DNA of 64,000 nucleotides from Romboutsia lituseburensis (GCF_024723825.1 NZ_JANQBQ010000001.1:2914001-2978000); one strand, 5' to 3'; positions 39,510 to 50,330 are shown, counted from the stretch's first letter. Notes: generated by a model from the sequence alone, not told the origin. Numbers and translations are program-made.

Positions 39510-41543
39510 ATGAATCAGAAGAAGATGACTTATTATGATTCTCTAGTAAAAAGTATCGAAAAATTTAAATCTGGAGAATCATATGATAGCTATAAATTTA
39601 TGGGGTGTCATACATTAAAAGAAAAAAATATGTTTTCTTTTAATGTATGGGCACCTAATGCGAAAGAAGTATATTTAGTAGGAGATTTTAATAATTGGAA
39701 TAATAACTCTCACCCTATGACTAATATAGGAAATAGTGGTGTATGGAATATATCATTAAGTGAAGTAAAAGAAGGAGATTCTTATAAATACAATGTAGTC
39801 GGATGTGATAACGTAAGTCGTTTAAAATCCGATCCATATGCATTTTTTTCGGAATTAAGGCCAAATACAGCATCTATAGTATATAATCTAGAAAGTTACA
39901 AGTGGAAAGATAAAAATTGGCAGTTAAAAAAACAAAAATCAAATCCTAATCAGATGCCATTAAATATATATGAAGCTCATTTAGGTTCATGGAAAAGAAA
40001 GTGGGATGGAGGTTTTTTTTCATACGAAGAATTGTATGAAATGATTGATTATGTTAAAGAAATAGGATATACGCACATAGAAGTTTTACCGATAACCGAA
40101 CATCCACTTGATGAATCTTGGGGGTATCAGACAGTAGGCTATTATAGCAGTACAAGTAGACATGGTAAACCAAATGAATTTAAAGTATTTGTAGATAAGT
40201 GTCATGAAAATAATATTGGTGTAATAGTAGATTTTGCATATAGTCACTTCTGTAAAGATAACCATGGCTTATACAAGTTTGATGGTTCACCTCAATTTGA
40301 ATATAAAGATCCATTAAAATCAGAAAATATAGGGTGGGGAACTTCCCACTTTGATTTAGGAAAACCAGAAGTAAATAGTTTTTTAATTTCTAATGCTATT
40401 TATTGGTTTAATGAATTTCATATCGATGGTATAAGAGTTGATGCAGTATCGAGTATGCTATATCTTGATTATGATATAGGTGAGTGGAAACCTAATAAAT
40501 ATGGTGGTAGAGAAAATCTAGAAGCTATAGAATTTATTAAAAAGTTCAATGAGGTAATTTATGATAATGTAAAAAATCCATTAATAATAGCAGAGGAATC
40601 AACTGCATGGCCAATGGTTACTGGGCCAACATATACAGGGGCTTTAGGATTTACATATAAATGGAATATGGGATGGATGAATGATACTTTAAAATATATG
40701 GAGATGGATCCTATATATAAAAAATATCATCATGAACTTATAACATTTTCTTTTATGTATGCATTCTCAGAAAATTATATTTTGCCATTATCTCATGATG
40801 AAGTTGTACATGGTAAAAAATCGTTACTAGATAAAATGCCAGGTGATCCTTGGCAAAAATTTGCTAATCTAAGAACTTTATATGCTTATTACATGGTACA
40901 TCCAGGTAAAAAATTATTGTTTATGGGTAGCGAGTTTGGACAAGGATTAGAGTGGAGATATGCATATGGACTAGAATGGGAGCTATTAGAAAGAGAGCCT
41001 CATATGGCTATAAAAAATTATGTAAAAGATCTTAATTGTTTATATAAAAATGAAAAAGCATTATATGAAATTGATAATAGTTATGAAGGTTTTGACTTTA
41101 TAGATCCTCACAACAATGAGCAAAGTGTAATAGTTTTAATGAGGAAAGGAAAGAAAACAGAAGATTTTATAATAGCAGTTATAAACTTTACACCATTAGT
41201 ACACTATGATTATAAAATAGGAGTTCCTTATCCTGGAGTATATGAAGAAGTATTTAACACTGATGATAAAAATTATGGTGGTTCGGATCAAACCATGAGA
41301 AATGCAGAGTTAGTTGCTCAAAAAGAAAAGTGGCACAATAAGGAGTATCATATAAAGATAAAAGTACCTCCATTAGGAGCTACGTTTATAAAAGGTAAAT
41401 ACAATTTAGAAAAAATAAATAAAATTGAAATTCAGAAAACAGAGAAGATATTAATTGGTGGAAACAATGAAATTGTAGCTAGTATAAGTAATAAGAAAAA
41501 TAAAGCTAAGAAAAGTAAAAATATAAATAAAGAAAAATTATAA
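39510..41543 (+). CDS. glgB: 1,4-alpha-glucan branching enzyme
   Basis: This 677-residue GH13 enzyme makes the alpha-1,6 branches of glycogen. An N-terminal CBM48-like domain (NVWAPNAKEVYLVGDFNNW) is followed by the catalytic barrel. Asp311 in GIRVDAVSSML is the nucleophile, Glu362 in IAEESTAWP the acid/base, and LSHDEVVHGK is region IV. Region I reads DFAYSHF where DWVPGHF is more usual. A Lys/Asn-rich C-terminal tail of about 45 residues extends past the normal end (PPLGATFIKGKY). It starts the operon glgB-C-D-A-P-amylase; AGAGGGGGAG lies 11 nt before the ATG. Confidence 0.95.
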   Translation: MNQKKMTYYDSLVKSIEKFKSGESYDSYKFMGCHTLKEKNMFSFNVWAPNAKEVYLVGDFNNWNNNSHPMTNIGNSGVWNISLSEVKEGDSYKYNVVGCDNVSRLKSDPYAFFSELRPNTASIVYNLESYKWKDKNWQLKKQKSNPNQMPLNIYEAHLGSWKRKWDGGFFSYEELYEMIDYVKEIGYTHIEVLPITEHPLDESWGYQTVGYYSSTSRHGKPNEFKVFVDKCHENNIGVIVDFAYSHFCKDNHGLYKFDGSPQFEYKDPLKSENIGWGTSHFDLGKPEVNSFLISNAIYWFNEFHIDGIRVDAVSSMLYLDYDIGEWKPNKYGGRENLEAIEFIKKFNEVIYDNVKNPLIIAEESTAWPMVTGPTYTGALGFTYKWNMGWMNDTLKYMEMDPIYKKYHHELITFSFMYAFSENYILPLSHDEVVHGKKSLLDKMPGDPWQKFANLRTLYAYYMVHPGKKLLFMGSEFGQGLEWRYAYGLEWELLEREPHMAIKNYVKDLNCLYKNEKALYEIDNSYEGFDFIDPHNNEQSVIVLMRKGKKTEDFIIAVINFTPLVHYDYKIGVPYPGVYEEVFNTDDKNYGGSDQTMRNAELVAQKEKWHNKEYHIKIKVPPLGATFIKGKYNLEKINKIEIQKTEKILIGGNNEIVASISNKKNKAKKSKNINKEKL

Positions 41544-41579
41544 AAATATAAATTAACTAAGATTTAAGGGGGATATCTA

Positions 41580-42734
41580 GTGAAAAAGGAAATGTTATCA
41601 ATGATTTTGGCAGGGGGCCAAGGTTCAAGATTAGGGGTTTTTACAAAGAGAATAGCTAAACCAGCAGTATCATTTGGTGGTAAATATAGAATAATAGATT
41701 TTGTATTGAGCAATTGTTCAAATTCAGGGGTAGACACAGTAGGTGTGCTAACGCAATACAGACCATTAATACTAAATTCTCATATAGGTATGGGGAGCCA
41801 TTGGGATTTAGATAGAATAAATGGAGGAGTGTATATATTACAACCTTATATGAATGAAAAAGAAGGTAACTGGTATAAGGGTACAGCACATGCTATAAAT
41901 CAAAATATGAACTTTATAGATAGTTACAATCCTAAATATGTACTTATATTATCAGGTGACCATATATATAAAATGGACTACAGTAAAATGCTAGAATATC
42001 ATAAAGAAAAAAATGCTAAAGCAACAATTGCTGTAATAGAAGTTCCATGGGATGAGGCATCTAGATTTGGAATAATGAATACTAATACAGATGGAAGTAT
42101 ATATGAATTTGATGAAAAACCAAAAAGTCCTAAAAGCAACTTAGCGTCTATGGGTGTTTATATATTCGATTGGGAAATGTTAAAAAGCTACTTTTTAGAA
42201 TCTCAAAAAGAAAATTTAAATTATGATGATTTTGGTAAAGATTTAATACCTAAAATGCTAGAAGACAATGTGGGGATGTATGCATACCCATTCAAAGGAT
42301 ATTGGAGAGATGTAGGTACTATACAGAGCTTATGGGAATCAAATATGGATCTTATAAAATCAAGAGATATTTTAGATTTACAAGATCCTAAATGGAAGAT
42401 ATATACAAATACTATGGCTATGCCGCCTCAATATGTTGGTAAAGATGCCAAAACTACTAATTCATTAGTTGCAGATGGCTGCATAATACTAGGTAAAGTT
42501 GAAAATTCTGTACTATCTCATGGTGTAGAGGTCGGAGCGTGTAGTGAAATAAAAGATTCGGTTATAATGCCTAATGTAAAGATAGGAAAAAATGTAATTA
42601 TACAAAAAGCAATGATAGGTGAAGGTGCAGTAATAGAGGATAATGCAATTATAAAGAACGATAATGATGAAATAAATGTAGTATCAGAATATGAAATTGT
42701 AAAAGCTGAGTTAGTATTACAAGGGGGGATGTAA
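41580..42734 (+). CDS. glgC: Glucose-1-phosphate adenylyltransferase, catalytic subunit
   Basis: This 384-residue enzyme makes ADP-glucose from glucose-1-phosphate and ATP, the committed step of glycogen synthesis. Motifs: [21 protein letters not shown] (nucleotide/activator site), [16 protein letters not shown] (catalytic Asp) and a C-terminal left-handed beta-helix. The GTG start is set by GGGGG upstream. In Firmicutes GlgC acts together with GlgD, encoded 2 nt downstream. Confidence 0.96.
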   Translation: MKKEMLSMILAGGQGSRLGVFTKRIAKPAVSFGGKYRIIDFVLSNCSNSGVDTVGVLTQYRPLILNSHIGMGSHWDLDRINGGVYILQPYMNEKEGNWYKGTAHAINQNMNFIDSYNPKYVLILSGDHIYKMDYSKMLEYHKEKNAKATIAVIEVPWDEASRFGIMNTNTDGSIYEFDEKPKSPKSNLASMGVYIFDWEMLKSYFLESQKENLNYDDFGKDLIPKMLEDNVGMYAYPFKGYWRDVGTIQSLWESNMDLIKSRDILDLQDPKWKIYTNTMAMPPQYVGKDAKTTNSLVADGCIILGKVENSVLSHGVEVGACSEIKDSVIMPNVKIGKNVIIQKAMIGEGAVIEDNAIIKNDNDEINVVSEYEIVKAELVLQGGM

Positions 42735-42736
42735 TA

Positions 42737-43867
42737 ATGAGAAATGAGTGTATGGGACTTATAAACTTAACTAAAAAGGGTAATCCAAACATAAGCAAAT
42801 TAAATTATGGAAGACCGATAGCATCTACTCCTATAGGAGGAAGATATAGGGTTATAGATTTTGCTCTTTCAAATATGGTTAACTCTGGTATAACAAATGT
42901 TGGTATATTTGCTAAAGAAAAATATAGATCTTTAACTGATCATATAGAGAGTGGAAAAGATTGGGATTTGAGTAGGAAAAAAGGTGGATTATCAATATTT
43001 AGTCCAGAAAATACTGAATCTCAAAATATATATCCTTATAGAAAAGGTGATATATACAATATATTATGCAACATAGACTATATAAAGAAAAGTGAAGAAG
43101 AATATATATTAGTATCTCCTAGCTATATGGTATGCAATATGGATTATACAGAAGCATTAAAGTATCATAAAAAATCAAACAACTATATAACTATGATATA
43201 CAAGAATATAGATAATGCAAATAATGACTTTAAAGGTAATTTAACATTAAATTTAGATGAAGATAGTAAAGTTATAAATATGGGTAGCAATATAGGTGCA
43301 TTCAACAACGCAAATATATATATGGAAATGTATATAATGAAAAGAACTGATTTTATAGAGGCTATATATAATTTAACAAACACAGGAGATTATCAATACT
43401 TAGAAGACTTTTTGATTGAAGCTGTTAAATATAAACAAGTAGGAGTATATAAGTATGATGGATACTTAAAATGTATAAAGTCTATTCAATCTTACTTTGA
43501 AATAAGTAAAGAATTATTAGATATTAATGTTGCTAGAGAATTACTTTATTCAGAAAGAAAAATACTTACTAAAGAAAAAAATGAGTCTCCAACTATATAT
43601 ACGGAAGATGCAAACGTAGAAAATTCGTTTATAGCAAGTGGATGTGTTATAGAAGGCAATGTTAAAAATAGTATTATATTTAGGAAAGTTCATATTAAGA
43701 AAGGTACTAATATTGAAAACTGTATAATTATGCAGAATTCATTTATAGGGGAAGAGTGTAATTTAGAAAATGTAATATTTGATAAAAATATAAACTTAGC
43801 AAAAGGAAAAGAATTAAGAGGAGATGAAAACTATCCTATAGTTGTAGAAAAAAATATAAGTATTTAA
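42737..43867 (+). CDS. glgD: GlgD, non-catalytic ADP-glucose pyrophosphorylase subunit
   Basis: This 376-residue GlgC paralogue keeps the fold (YGRPIASTPIGGRYRVIDFALSN, C-terminal beta-helix) but lacks the pyrophosphorylase loop GGxGxRL at the N terminus. The catalytic SGDH is replaced by SPSYMVCNMDY. This is the pattern of Firmicute GlgD, a regulatory partner that activates GlgC. AAGGGGGG at the end of glgC serves as its ribosome binding site. Confidence 0.94.
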   Translation: MRNECMGLINLTKKGNPNISKLNYGRPIASTPIGGRYRVIDFALSNMVNSGITNVGIFAKEKYRSLTDHIESGKDWDLSRKKGGLSIFSPENTESQNIYPYRKGDIYNILCNIDYIKKSEEEYILVSPSYMVCNMDYTEALKYHKKSNNYITMIYKNIDNANNDFKGNLTLNLDEDSKVINMGSNIGAFNNANIYMEMYIMKRTDFIEAIYNLTNTGDYQYLEDFLIEAVKYKQVGVYKYDGYLKCIKSIQSYFEISKELLDINVARELLYSERKILTKEKNESPTIYTEDANVENSFIASGCVIEGNVKNSIIFRKVHIKKGTNIENCIIMQNSFIGEECNLENVIFDKNINLAKGKELRGDENYPIVVEKNISI

Positions 43868-43886
43868 TTAGAGGGGGAAATTTTTA

Positions 43887-45329
43887 GTGAAAGTACTTTA
43901 TGTAACATCAGAGTGTTGGCCATTTGCTAAGACTGGAGGATTAGGAGATGTAGCCTATGCATTACCTAAAGAATTAAAAAAAGAAGGTGTTGATGTTAGG
44001 GTTATATTGCCTAAATACTCGACTATGCCAAATTACTTAAAAGAAAAGTTAAGAGAAGTAGCAGTATTTAATGTAAAAGTTGGATGGAGAAATCAATATT
44101 GTGGACTATTAGAAATGGAATTAGATGGAGTTAAATTTTATTTTATAGACAATGAGTATTATTTTAAAAGAGAAGGTGAAATCGCATATCTATATGGATA
44201 TGGAGATGATGTTGAAAGATATACATTCTTTAGTAATGCGGTATTAGAAGCTTTAGCTATACTTGATTTTTATCCAGAGATAATTAACATGAATGATTGG
44301 CATACGGGAATGATACCATTGATATTAAAGGAAAAATATAGAGGATTAGAAAAATATAAAAATATAAAAACTATTTATACTATCCATAATTTACAGTACC
44401 AAGGAGTATTTTCTAATAATGTATTAGGCGATATTTTAGATCTACCATATAAATACTTAGAAAATGGTGATGTAGAGTATTACGGTGGTGTAAGCTTCAT
44501 GAAGTCAGGAATAGTATATAGTGACAAAGTTACGACAGTCAGTCCTACCTATACAAATGAAATACAAACTGAATTTTATGGTGAAAGTTTAGATGGATTA
44601 TTAAGAGCTAATTCATATAAGCTAAAAGGAATTTTAAATGGAATTGATTATGATTTAAATAATCCTAAAACAGATAAGGATATATTTATAAATTATGACA
44701 TAGCAACTGTAGACAAAAAAATAGAAAATAAACTTCATCTTCAAAAGATGTTAGGCTTAGAAGTAAATCCAGATATACCACTAGTTGGGATTGTATCAAG
44801 ATTAGTATCACAAAAAGGGCTTGATTTAATATCTTATATTATGCCTGAAATAATGAGAGAAGATATCCAAATGGTTATATTAGGGACAGGAGACCATCAA
44901 TATCAATCTATGTTTAATTATTATGCATCTATTTATCCTAACAAAGTTTCTGCAAATATTACCTTTGATAGTGCTCTTGCACAACAAATATATGCAAGTA
45001 GTGATATGTTTTTAATGCCGTCTTTATTTGAACCATGTGGTATAGGTCAAATGTTAGCCATGAGATATGGAACTCTTCCTATTGTTAGAGAAACTGGTGG
45101 GCTTAAAGATACAGTTAATCCTTATAATAAATTTACCGGAGGAGGGAATGGATTTAGTTTCAAAAATTATAATGCTCATGAGATGCTTTACTGCATTCAA
45201 AGAGCAATGGAACTTTACAAAGATAAAGGTAAATGGAGACATTTAGTTATAAGTGCTATGAATACAGATAGTAGTTGGAAAAAATCAGCTAGGGAGTATA
45301 TAAAGACGTATCATGAAATGCTAAGTTAA
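43887..45329 (+). CDS. glgA: Glycogen synthase (ADP-glucose)
   Basis: This 480-residue GT5 glycosyltransferase extends glycogen chains from ADP-glucose. N-terminal VTSECWPFAKTGGLGDVAYALPKEL holds the KTGGL loop that contacts ADP. NDWHTGMIP and the C-terminal MPSLFEPCGIGQMLAMRYG, with its EPCG active-site region, are present. Full length for the family. It starts with GTG after GAGGGGG. Confidence 0.96.
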   Translation: MKVLYVTSECWPFAKTGGLGDVAYALPKELKKEGVDVRVILPKYSTMPNYLKEKLREVAVFNVKVGWRNQYCGLLEMELDGVKFYFIDNEYYFKREGEIAYLYGYGDDVERYTFFSNAVLEALAILDFYPEIINMNDWHTGMIPLILKEKYRGLEKYKNIKTIYTIHNLQYQGVFSNNVLGDILDLPYKYLENGDVEYYGGVSFMKSGIVYSDKVTTVSPTYTNEIQTEFYGESLDGLLRANSYKLKGILNGIDYDLNNPKTDKDIFINYDIATVDKKIENKLHLQKMLGLEVNPDIPLVGIVSRLVSQKGLDLISYIMPEIMREDIQMVILGTGDHQYQSMFNYYASIYPNKVSANITFDSALAQQIYASSDMFLMPSLFEPCGIGQMLAMRYGTLPIVRETGGLKDTVNPYNKFTGGGNGFSFKNYNAHEMLYCIQRAMELYKDKGKWRHLVISAMNTDSSWKKSAREYIKTYHEMLS

Positions 45330-45341
45330 AGGAGCGATTTA

Positions 45342-47789
45342 ATGATCACAATAAGTAAAAAAAAGTTCAAACAATGCTTTGAAAGTAAAATGTATAGTCT
45401 ATATGCACAATCTATAGAAGGAGCTACTAATGAACAGTTATTAAATGTTTTATGTAGTGTAATTAAAGATATTATATCTAAGAGGTGGATTGGAACCAGA
45501 TTAGGTTGTGAAAAAGAAATTTATTATTTTAGTATAGAATTCTTAATGGGAAGACAATTAAAGTCAAACCTATTAAATCTAGATATACAAGATACAATAA
45601 GAGATGGATTGAAAGAAATGGGAATAAAGTTAGAAAACTTAATGGAAGAGGAATGTGATCCTGCTTTAGGTAATGGAGGATTAGGTAGGTTAGCTGCGTG
45701 TTTTCTAGATTCTATGGCATCTCTTAATATAAGTGGTCATGGGTATGGTCTTAGATATAAATATGGTTTATTTGAGCAAAAGTTTGTAAATGGTTATCAG
45801 GTAGAAGTACCTGATAACTGGCTTACTCAAGGTTCATATATATGGGAAACTGTTAGACCAAATAAAGCAACTGTAGTTAAATTTGAAGGTGATGTTTATT
45901 TAGTTAATGATAACAATAGACTTAAAGTGATACACAAAAACTATATTCCTGTTATGGCTATGCCATATGATATACCTATAATCGGATACAAAAACAATTA
46001 TATAAACACATTAAGATTATTTAAAAGTGAAATTGTAAATAGAGACTTTGGTCCTATAACAGCAAATGCAAAAAATCATTCAGGAAGCTATGAAGATGCA
46101 CTAAAATATAAATACTACACTGAAGAAATATCCCAAGTTTTATATCCTAATGATTCAAATTATGCAGGGAGATTATTAAGATTAAAACAAGAATATTTTT
46201 TAGTAAGTGCAGGAATACAAGACATAATTAGAAAGTATAAGAAGAACAAACTTAAAATAATTGACTTACCAAAAAATGTAGCGATTCATATAAATGACAC
46301 ACATCCAACATTATGTATACCAGAGCTTATGAGAATCCTATTAGATGAAGAAGGATTATCTTGGGAAGAAGCTTGGCAAATTACAAAAAATACAATATCT
46401 TATACAAATCACACAATAATGGCAGAAGCTATGGAAAAATGGCCGATAGATATGATGAAGAAACTATTACCTAGAATATATATGATAATAGAAGAAATAA
46501 ATAGAAGATATCTAAAGGATCTAACAGATAAATATAGTGATTATGAGAGAATAAAAAGAATGAGTATTATTAATGAAAATAATATTAGTATGGCTAATTT
46601 ATCTATAGTGGGGAGTCATAGTGTAAATGGAGTAGCATATCTTCATACTGAAATATTGAAAAATGAAGTTCTAAATGATTTTTATTTAGATGAACCTAAA
46701 AAGTTTAATAACAAAACTAATGGAATTGCACATAGAAGATGGCTTATTAGTTGTAATGAAGAGCTTAGCGATTATATCACAGAACTAATAGGTGAAGAGT
46801 GGAAGAAAGACACTAGTCATCTAAAAAATCTAGAAATATATAAAGAAAATAAAGAAGTACTAGAAAAATTAGCAGAAATAAAATTAGATAATAAGAAAAA
46901 TTTTGCTGATTTTATAAAAAAAGAATATGGAATAGATATTAATCCAAATTCTATATATGATGTTCAAATTAAGAGGTTACATGCATATAAAAGGCAACTA
47001 TTGAATGTACTTCACATACTTCACTTATATCATGAATTATTGGAAAATCCTAATTTTAATATGGAACCAAGAACATTTATATTTGGTGCGAAAGCAGCTC
47101 CAGGATATTATCTAGCTAAATGTATAATAAAATTGATTAATTCTGTAGCTACTAAAATTAATAATGATGAAAGAATAAAAAACAAAATAAAAGTCGTATT
47201 TGTAGAAAATTATGGAGTTTCTCTAGCTGAAAAGATAATACCTGCAACTGAAGTAAGTGAGCAGATATCGACAACAACTAAAGAAGCATCAGGAACTGGT
47301 AATATGAAGTTTATGATGAATGGAGCTATAACTATAGCTACTTTAGATGGAGCAAATGTAGAAATACACGAGCAAGTTGGAGATGATAATATTGTAATAT
47401 TTGGATTGAAAGCACATCAAGTACTACATTATAACAAATATGGTGGATATTCTGCATTAGATTTATATAATTCTAATCGATATATAAAAAGAGTAGTAGA
47501 TGATCTTATTAATGGATTTATTCCTAATATGGACAATGAAGGTAGAGCTATATATGATTCACTAATAACCTATAATGATGAGTACTTTGTACTTAGAGAT
47601 TTAGAAAATTACACTGAAGCTCAATGGAAAATTAATAAGCTATATAAAAATAAAGAACAATGGAATAAAATATCCTTAATTAATATAGCGAATTCAGGGA
47701 TATTTTCATCAGATAGAACAATATCTGATTATGCAAGAGATATTTGGTTTAAAGGGTGTGAGATTAATGGGGAACGTAATAAACTATAA
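45342..47789 (+). CDS. glgP: Glycogen/starch phosphorylase
   Basis: This 815-residue GT35 phosphorylase releases glucose-1-phosphate from glycogen chain ends. Pyridoxal phosphate is bound by Lys656 in EASGTGNMKFMMNG. EECDPALGNGGLGRLAACF and KRLHAYKRQLLN are further family blocks. Having breakdown and synthesis in one operon is normal in clostridia and implies control of enzyme activity as well as expression. The 3' end overlaps the amylase gene by 23 nt. AGGAG precedes the ATG. Confidence 0.96.
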   Translation: MITISKKKFKQCFESKMYSLYAQSIEGATNEQLLNVLCSVIKDIISKRWIGTRLGCEKEIYYFSIEFLMGRQLKSNLLNLDIQDTIRDGLKEMGIKLENLMEEECDPALGNGGLGRLAACFLDSMASLNISGHGYGLRYKYGLFEQKFVNGYQVEVPDNWLTQGSYIWETVRPNKATVVKFEGDVYLVNDNNRLKVIHKNYIPVMAMPYDIPIIGYKNNYINTLRLFKSEIVNRDFGPITANAKNHSGSYEDALKYKYYTEEISQVLYPNDSNYAGRLLRLKQEYFLVSAGIQDIIRKYKKNKLKIIDLPKNVAIHINDTHPTLCIPELMRILLDEEGLSWEEAWQITKNTISYTNHTIMAEAMEKWPIDMMKKLLPRIYMIIEEINRRYLKDLTDKYSDYERIKRMSIINENNISMANLSIVGSHSVNGVAYLHTEILKNEVLNDFYLDEPKKFNNKTNGIAHRRWLISCNEELSDYITELIGEEWKKDTSHLKNLEIYKENKEVLEKLAEIKLDNKKNFADFIKKEYGIDINPNSIYDVQIKRLHAYKRQLLNVLHILHLYHELLENPNFNMEPRTFIFGAKAAPGYYLAKCIIKLINSVATKINNDERIKNKIKVVFVENYGVSLAEKIIPATEVSEQISTTTKEASGTGNMKFMMNGAITIATLDGANVEIHEQVGDDNIVIFGLKAHQVLHYNKYGGYSALDLYNSNRYIKRVVDDLINGFIPNMDNEGRAIYDSLITYNDEYFVLRDLENYTEAQWKINKLYKNKEQWNKISLINIANSGIFSSDRTISDYARDIWFKGCEINGERNKL

Positions 47790-49623
47790 CTCTTGGGAAG
47801 ATAAGGCTCCTTTTGGAGCCTTATCATTAAACCAAGATATGAGGATATCAGTTAGGGTAAGTGAAGATTATAAAATAAGTAATATTTCCTGGGTAATTAT
47901 GAAGGAAAATGTAGAAATAGTAAAAACAAGTTTGATAAGAGAAAATAAAAAGTATTATCAAGGCGAATTTAATGGATTCAATGAAGTGGGTGTTTATTTT
48001 TATTACTTTGAGGTAGAGATTGAGTTAGATGGAGTAGTTCAAAAAAAATATTATGGTAAGAATATAGAAAGTGGAGAGGCATGTGAATATTCATATGAAG
48101 ATCTAAATAAATATCAAATAACAGTTTATAAAGACTATGAAGTGCCAAAATGGTATAAGGAAGGTATTCTATATCATATATTTGTAGATCGATTCAATAA
48201 TGGTAATAGAACTAAAAAAGTAAATAATCCTAAAAAAAATAGCTTCATATATGCTAACTGGGATGATGATCCTATGTATATAAAGGATAATGAAGGCAAT
48301 ATAGTTAGATGGGATTTTTACGGAGGAAATTTAAAAGGAATAATCGATAAACTAGGTTATTTAAAAAAATTAGGTGTTAGCATAATATATCTAAGTCCTA
48401 TATTTGAAGCATCAAGCAATCATAAATATGATACAGGAGACTATAAAAAAATTGATGCCATGTTTGGTGATGAAGAAATATTTAAGGAGTTGTTAGATAA
48501 AGCTAGAAAAAAAGGTATACATATAATTCTTGATGGTGTATTTAGTCATACAGGATCTGATAGCATATACTTTAATAAATACAATAGATATAGTGAATTA
48601 GGTGCATATCAATCAGTAGAATCAAAATATAATTCATGGTACAAATTTAATAATTATCCAGATGATTATGATTGCTGGTGGGGAGTTAAATCTTTACCAA
48701 ATGTAAATGAATTAGATCCAACTTATATGGATTATATAATTAAAGATGATGATAGTGTCTTAAAAAAATGGACGTCAATGGGAGTTAAAGGTTGGAGATT
48801 AGATGTAGCAGATGAATTACCTGAAAAATTCATAAAAGATTTCAAAAAAGAACTTAAAGATGTAGCCGATGATACTATTTTAATAGGTGAAGTATGGGAA
48901 GATGCATCTAATAAAATAAGTTATGACCAAAGAAGAGAATATCTTTTAGGAGAGCAATTAGATTCTGTTATGGGATATCCATTCAGATCTAATATAGTGT
49001 ATTTCTTAAAAAATGATATTAAATCAATTGACCTATTGAATAGATTTATGCAAATAAAAGAAAATTATCCAAGTGAAGCTTTTAAATCTAATTTAAATTT
49101 AATAGGAAGCCATGATGTAAAAAGAATAAAAACAGAATTAAATGAAGATAAAGAATTAGTTAAATTAGCAGTAGGAATTCAGATGACTTTTGAGGGCATA
49201 CCATACATATATTATGGCGATGAGGCAGGTGTTTGTGGTAATACAGACCCTGATAATAGAAGAACATATCCGTGGAAAAAAGAAGATGAAGATATGATTG
49301 AATATTACAGGAATTTAACTACAATAAGAAAGAAGTACAAGGCATTAATATATGGAGAAACTTCATTTATAGACACGAAAAATGCGGATGTATTTGCTTT
49401 TATAAGAAAGACAGAAGATGAAAAAATGATGATTATAGTAAATAGAAGTGAAATAGAGCATGATATAAAATTAGATTTAGATGAGAATACTATTGAAGAA
49501 ATAGATATAGAAAGTAACTTAAAAAAATACATAGAAGATATATTTGCAAATTATAGAAGTTTCGAAGTTAATATAAGTGCAAAATCTTTAAAATTATTTA
49601 ATTTAAAGAACTTAATTGGATAG
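47767..49623 (+). CDS. GH13 alpha-amylase / neopullulanase-like enzyme
   Basis: This 618-residue intracellular glycoside hydrolase has no signal peptide. An N-terminal beta-sandwich (about 130 residues) leads to the GH13 barrel. Region I is DGVFSHTG, Asp346 in GWRLDVADE the nucleophile, Glu375 in IGEVWEDA the acid/base, and Asp450 in GSHDVKR the third carboxylate, where NHD is usual. As the last gene of the glycogen operon it probably trims or debranches glycogen limit dextrins left by the phosphorylase. The ATG after AAGGGTGTGAG is preferred over an earlier in-frame start inside glgP. Confidence 0.88.
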   Translation: MGNVINYNSWEDKAPFGALSLNQDMRISVRVSEDYKISNISWVIMKENVEIVKTSLIRENKKYYQGEFNGFNEVGVYFYYFEVEIELDGVVQKKYYGKNIESGEACEYSYEDLNKYQITVYKDYEVPKWYKEGILYHIFVDRFNNGNRTKKVNNPKKNSFIYANWDDDPMYIKDNEGNIVRWDFYGGNLKGIIDKLGYLKKLGVSIIYLSPIFEASSNHKYDTGDYKKIDAMFGDEEIFKELLDKARKKGIHIILDGVFSHTGSDSIYFNKYNRYSELGAYQSVESKYNSWYKFNNYPDDYDCWWGVKSLPNVNELDPTYMDYIIKDDDSVLKKWTSMGVKGWRLDVADELPEKFIKDFKKELKDVADDTILIGEVWEDASNKISYDQRREYLLGEQLDSVMGYPFRSNIVYFLKNDIKSIDLLNRFMQIKENYPSEAFKSNLNLIGSHDVKRIKTELNEDKELVKLAVGIQMTFEGIPYIYYGDEAGVCGNTDPDNRRTYPWKKEDEDMIEYYRNLTTIRKKYKALIYGETSFIDTKNADVFAFIRKTEDEKMMIIVNRSEIEHDIKLDLDENTIEEIDIESNLKKYIEDIFANYRSFEVNISAKSLKLFNLKNLIG

Positions 49624-49632
49624 AACATTTTT

Positions 49633-49666
49633 ATAGACATAGAAATTTTTTCTATGTCTATTTTTT
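49633..49666 (+). terminator. Terminator of the glycogen operon
   Basis: ATAGACATAGAAA (49633-49645) pairs with TTTCTATGTCTAT (49649-49661), followed by T6. Confidence 0.92.
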
Positions 49667-49670
49667 ACGA

Positions 49671-49857
49671 TTAAGGAATTTATAATACTTCAAAAACTAT
49701 GTATAAGTTATAAAGTATAGTCATGTCAATATATTTGTGAAAGTAAAAAATGATATTTTGAGTAATGGAAGAAGTCTTTGGCGAAAGGAGCAAAGCGACT
49801 TTTTTACGTATAAGTAAATAATAATTGATAGTAAAATATGTATAAAGTGACATTTAA
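49671..49857. repeat. Dispersed intergenic repeat, copy B
   Basis: This is the second copy of the element at 3319-3495, with matching spacing. Near its middle AAGTCTTTG (49772-49780) pairs with CAAAGCGACTT (49791-49801) with a 2-nt bulge, followed by T6, which looks like a terminator. The 3' end TGTATAAA...TTTAAC also matches copy A. No open frame of note. Confidence 0.55.
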
Positions 49858-49904
49858 CTGGAAATGATATAGAAAAGCTTAATATTATATTGGAGGATAT
49901 TCAC

Positions 49905-50330
49905 ATGAATAATGTTATTTTAGTTGGAAGACTAACTAGAGAGCCTGAAATACAATATATAGGTAATGAATCAACAGCACTGACTAAATTTAATCTTGCA
50001 GTAGATCGAAATTGTACAAATGCAGATAAAGAAAAAAAAGCAGATTTTATAGAGATAGAAGTATGGGGTAGACAAGCTGAAACTTGCTCAAGATATTTAA
50101 ATAAAGGTAGCATGGCTTGTATAAAAGGGCAAATAAGGGTAGACCGATATCAAAATTCTAATGGAGAGAATAGATACTCCACTAAAGTTAGAGCAGATAT
50201 GGTAAAGTTTTTAAGCTTTTCAAAAAATACATCAACTGAATCTAATCAAGACCAATATTATGATGCTACATCTATATTCAATAAAACTAAAGTTAGCGCA
50301 AAACTTGCAGAAGATGAATTACCATTTTAA
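49905..50330 (+). CDS. ssb: Single-stranded DNA-binding protein
   Basis: This 141-residue OB-fold protein starts MNNVILVGRLTREPEIQYI, with the conserved FIEIEVWGRQAE strand and the acidic tip EDELPF that binds partner proteins. The Gln/Gly-rich linker typical of the main SSB is short here. It is alone, not beside rpsF and rpsR, so it may be a second SSB used in competence, repair or mobile DNA rather than the replicative copy. TGGAGG precedes the ATG. Confidence 0.93.
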   Translation: MNNVILVGRLTREPEIQYIGNESTALTKFNLAVDRNCTNADKEKKADFIEIEVWGRQAETCSRYLNKGSMACIKGQIRVDRYQNSNGENRYSTKVRADMVKFLSFSKNTSTESNQDQYYDATSIFNKTKVSAKLAEDELPF

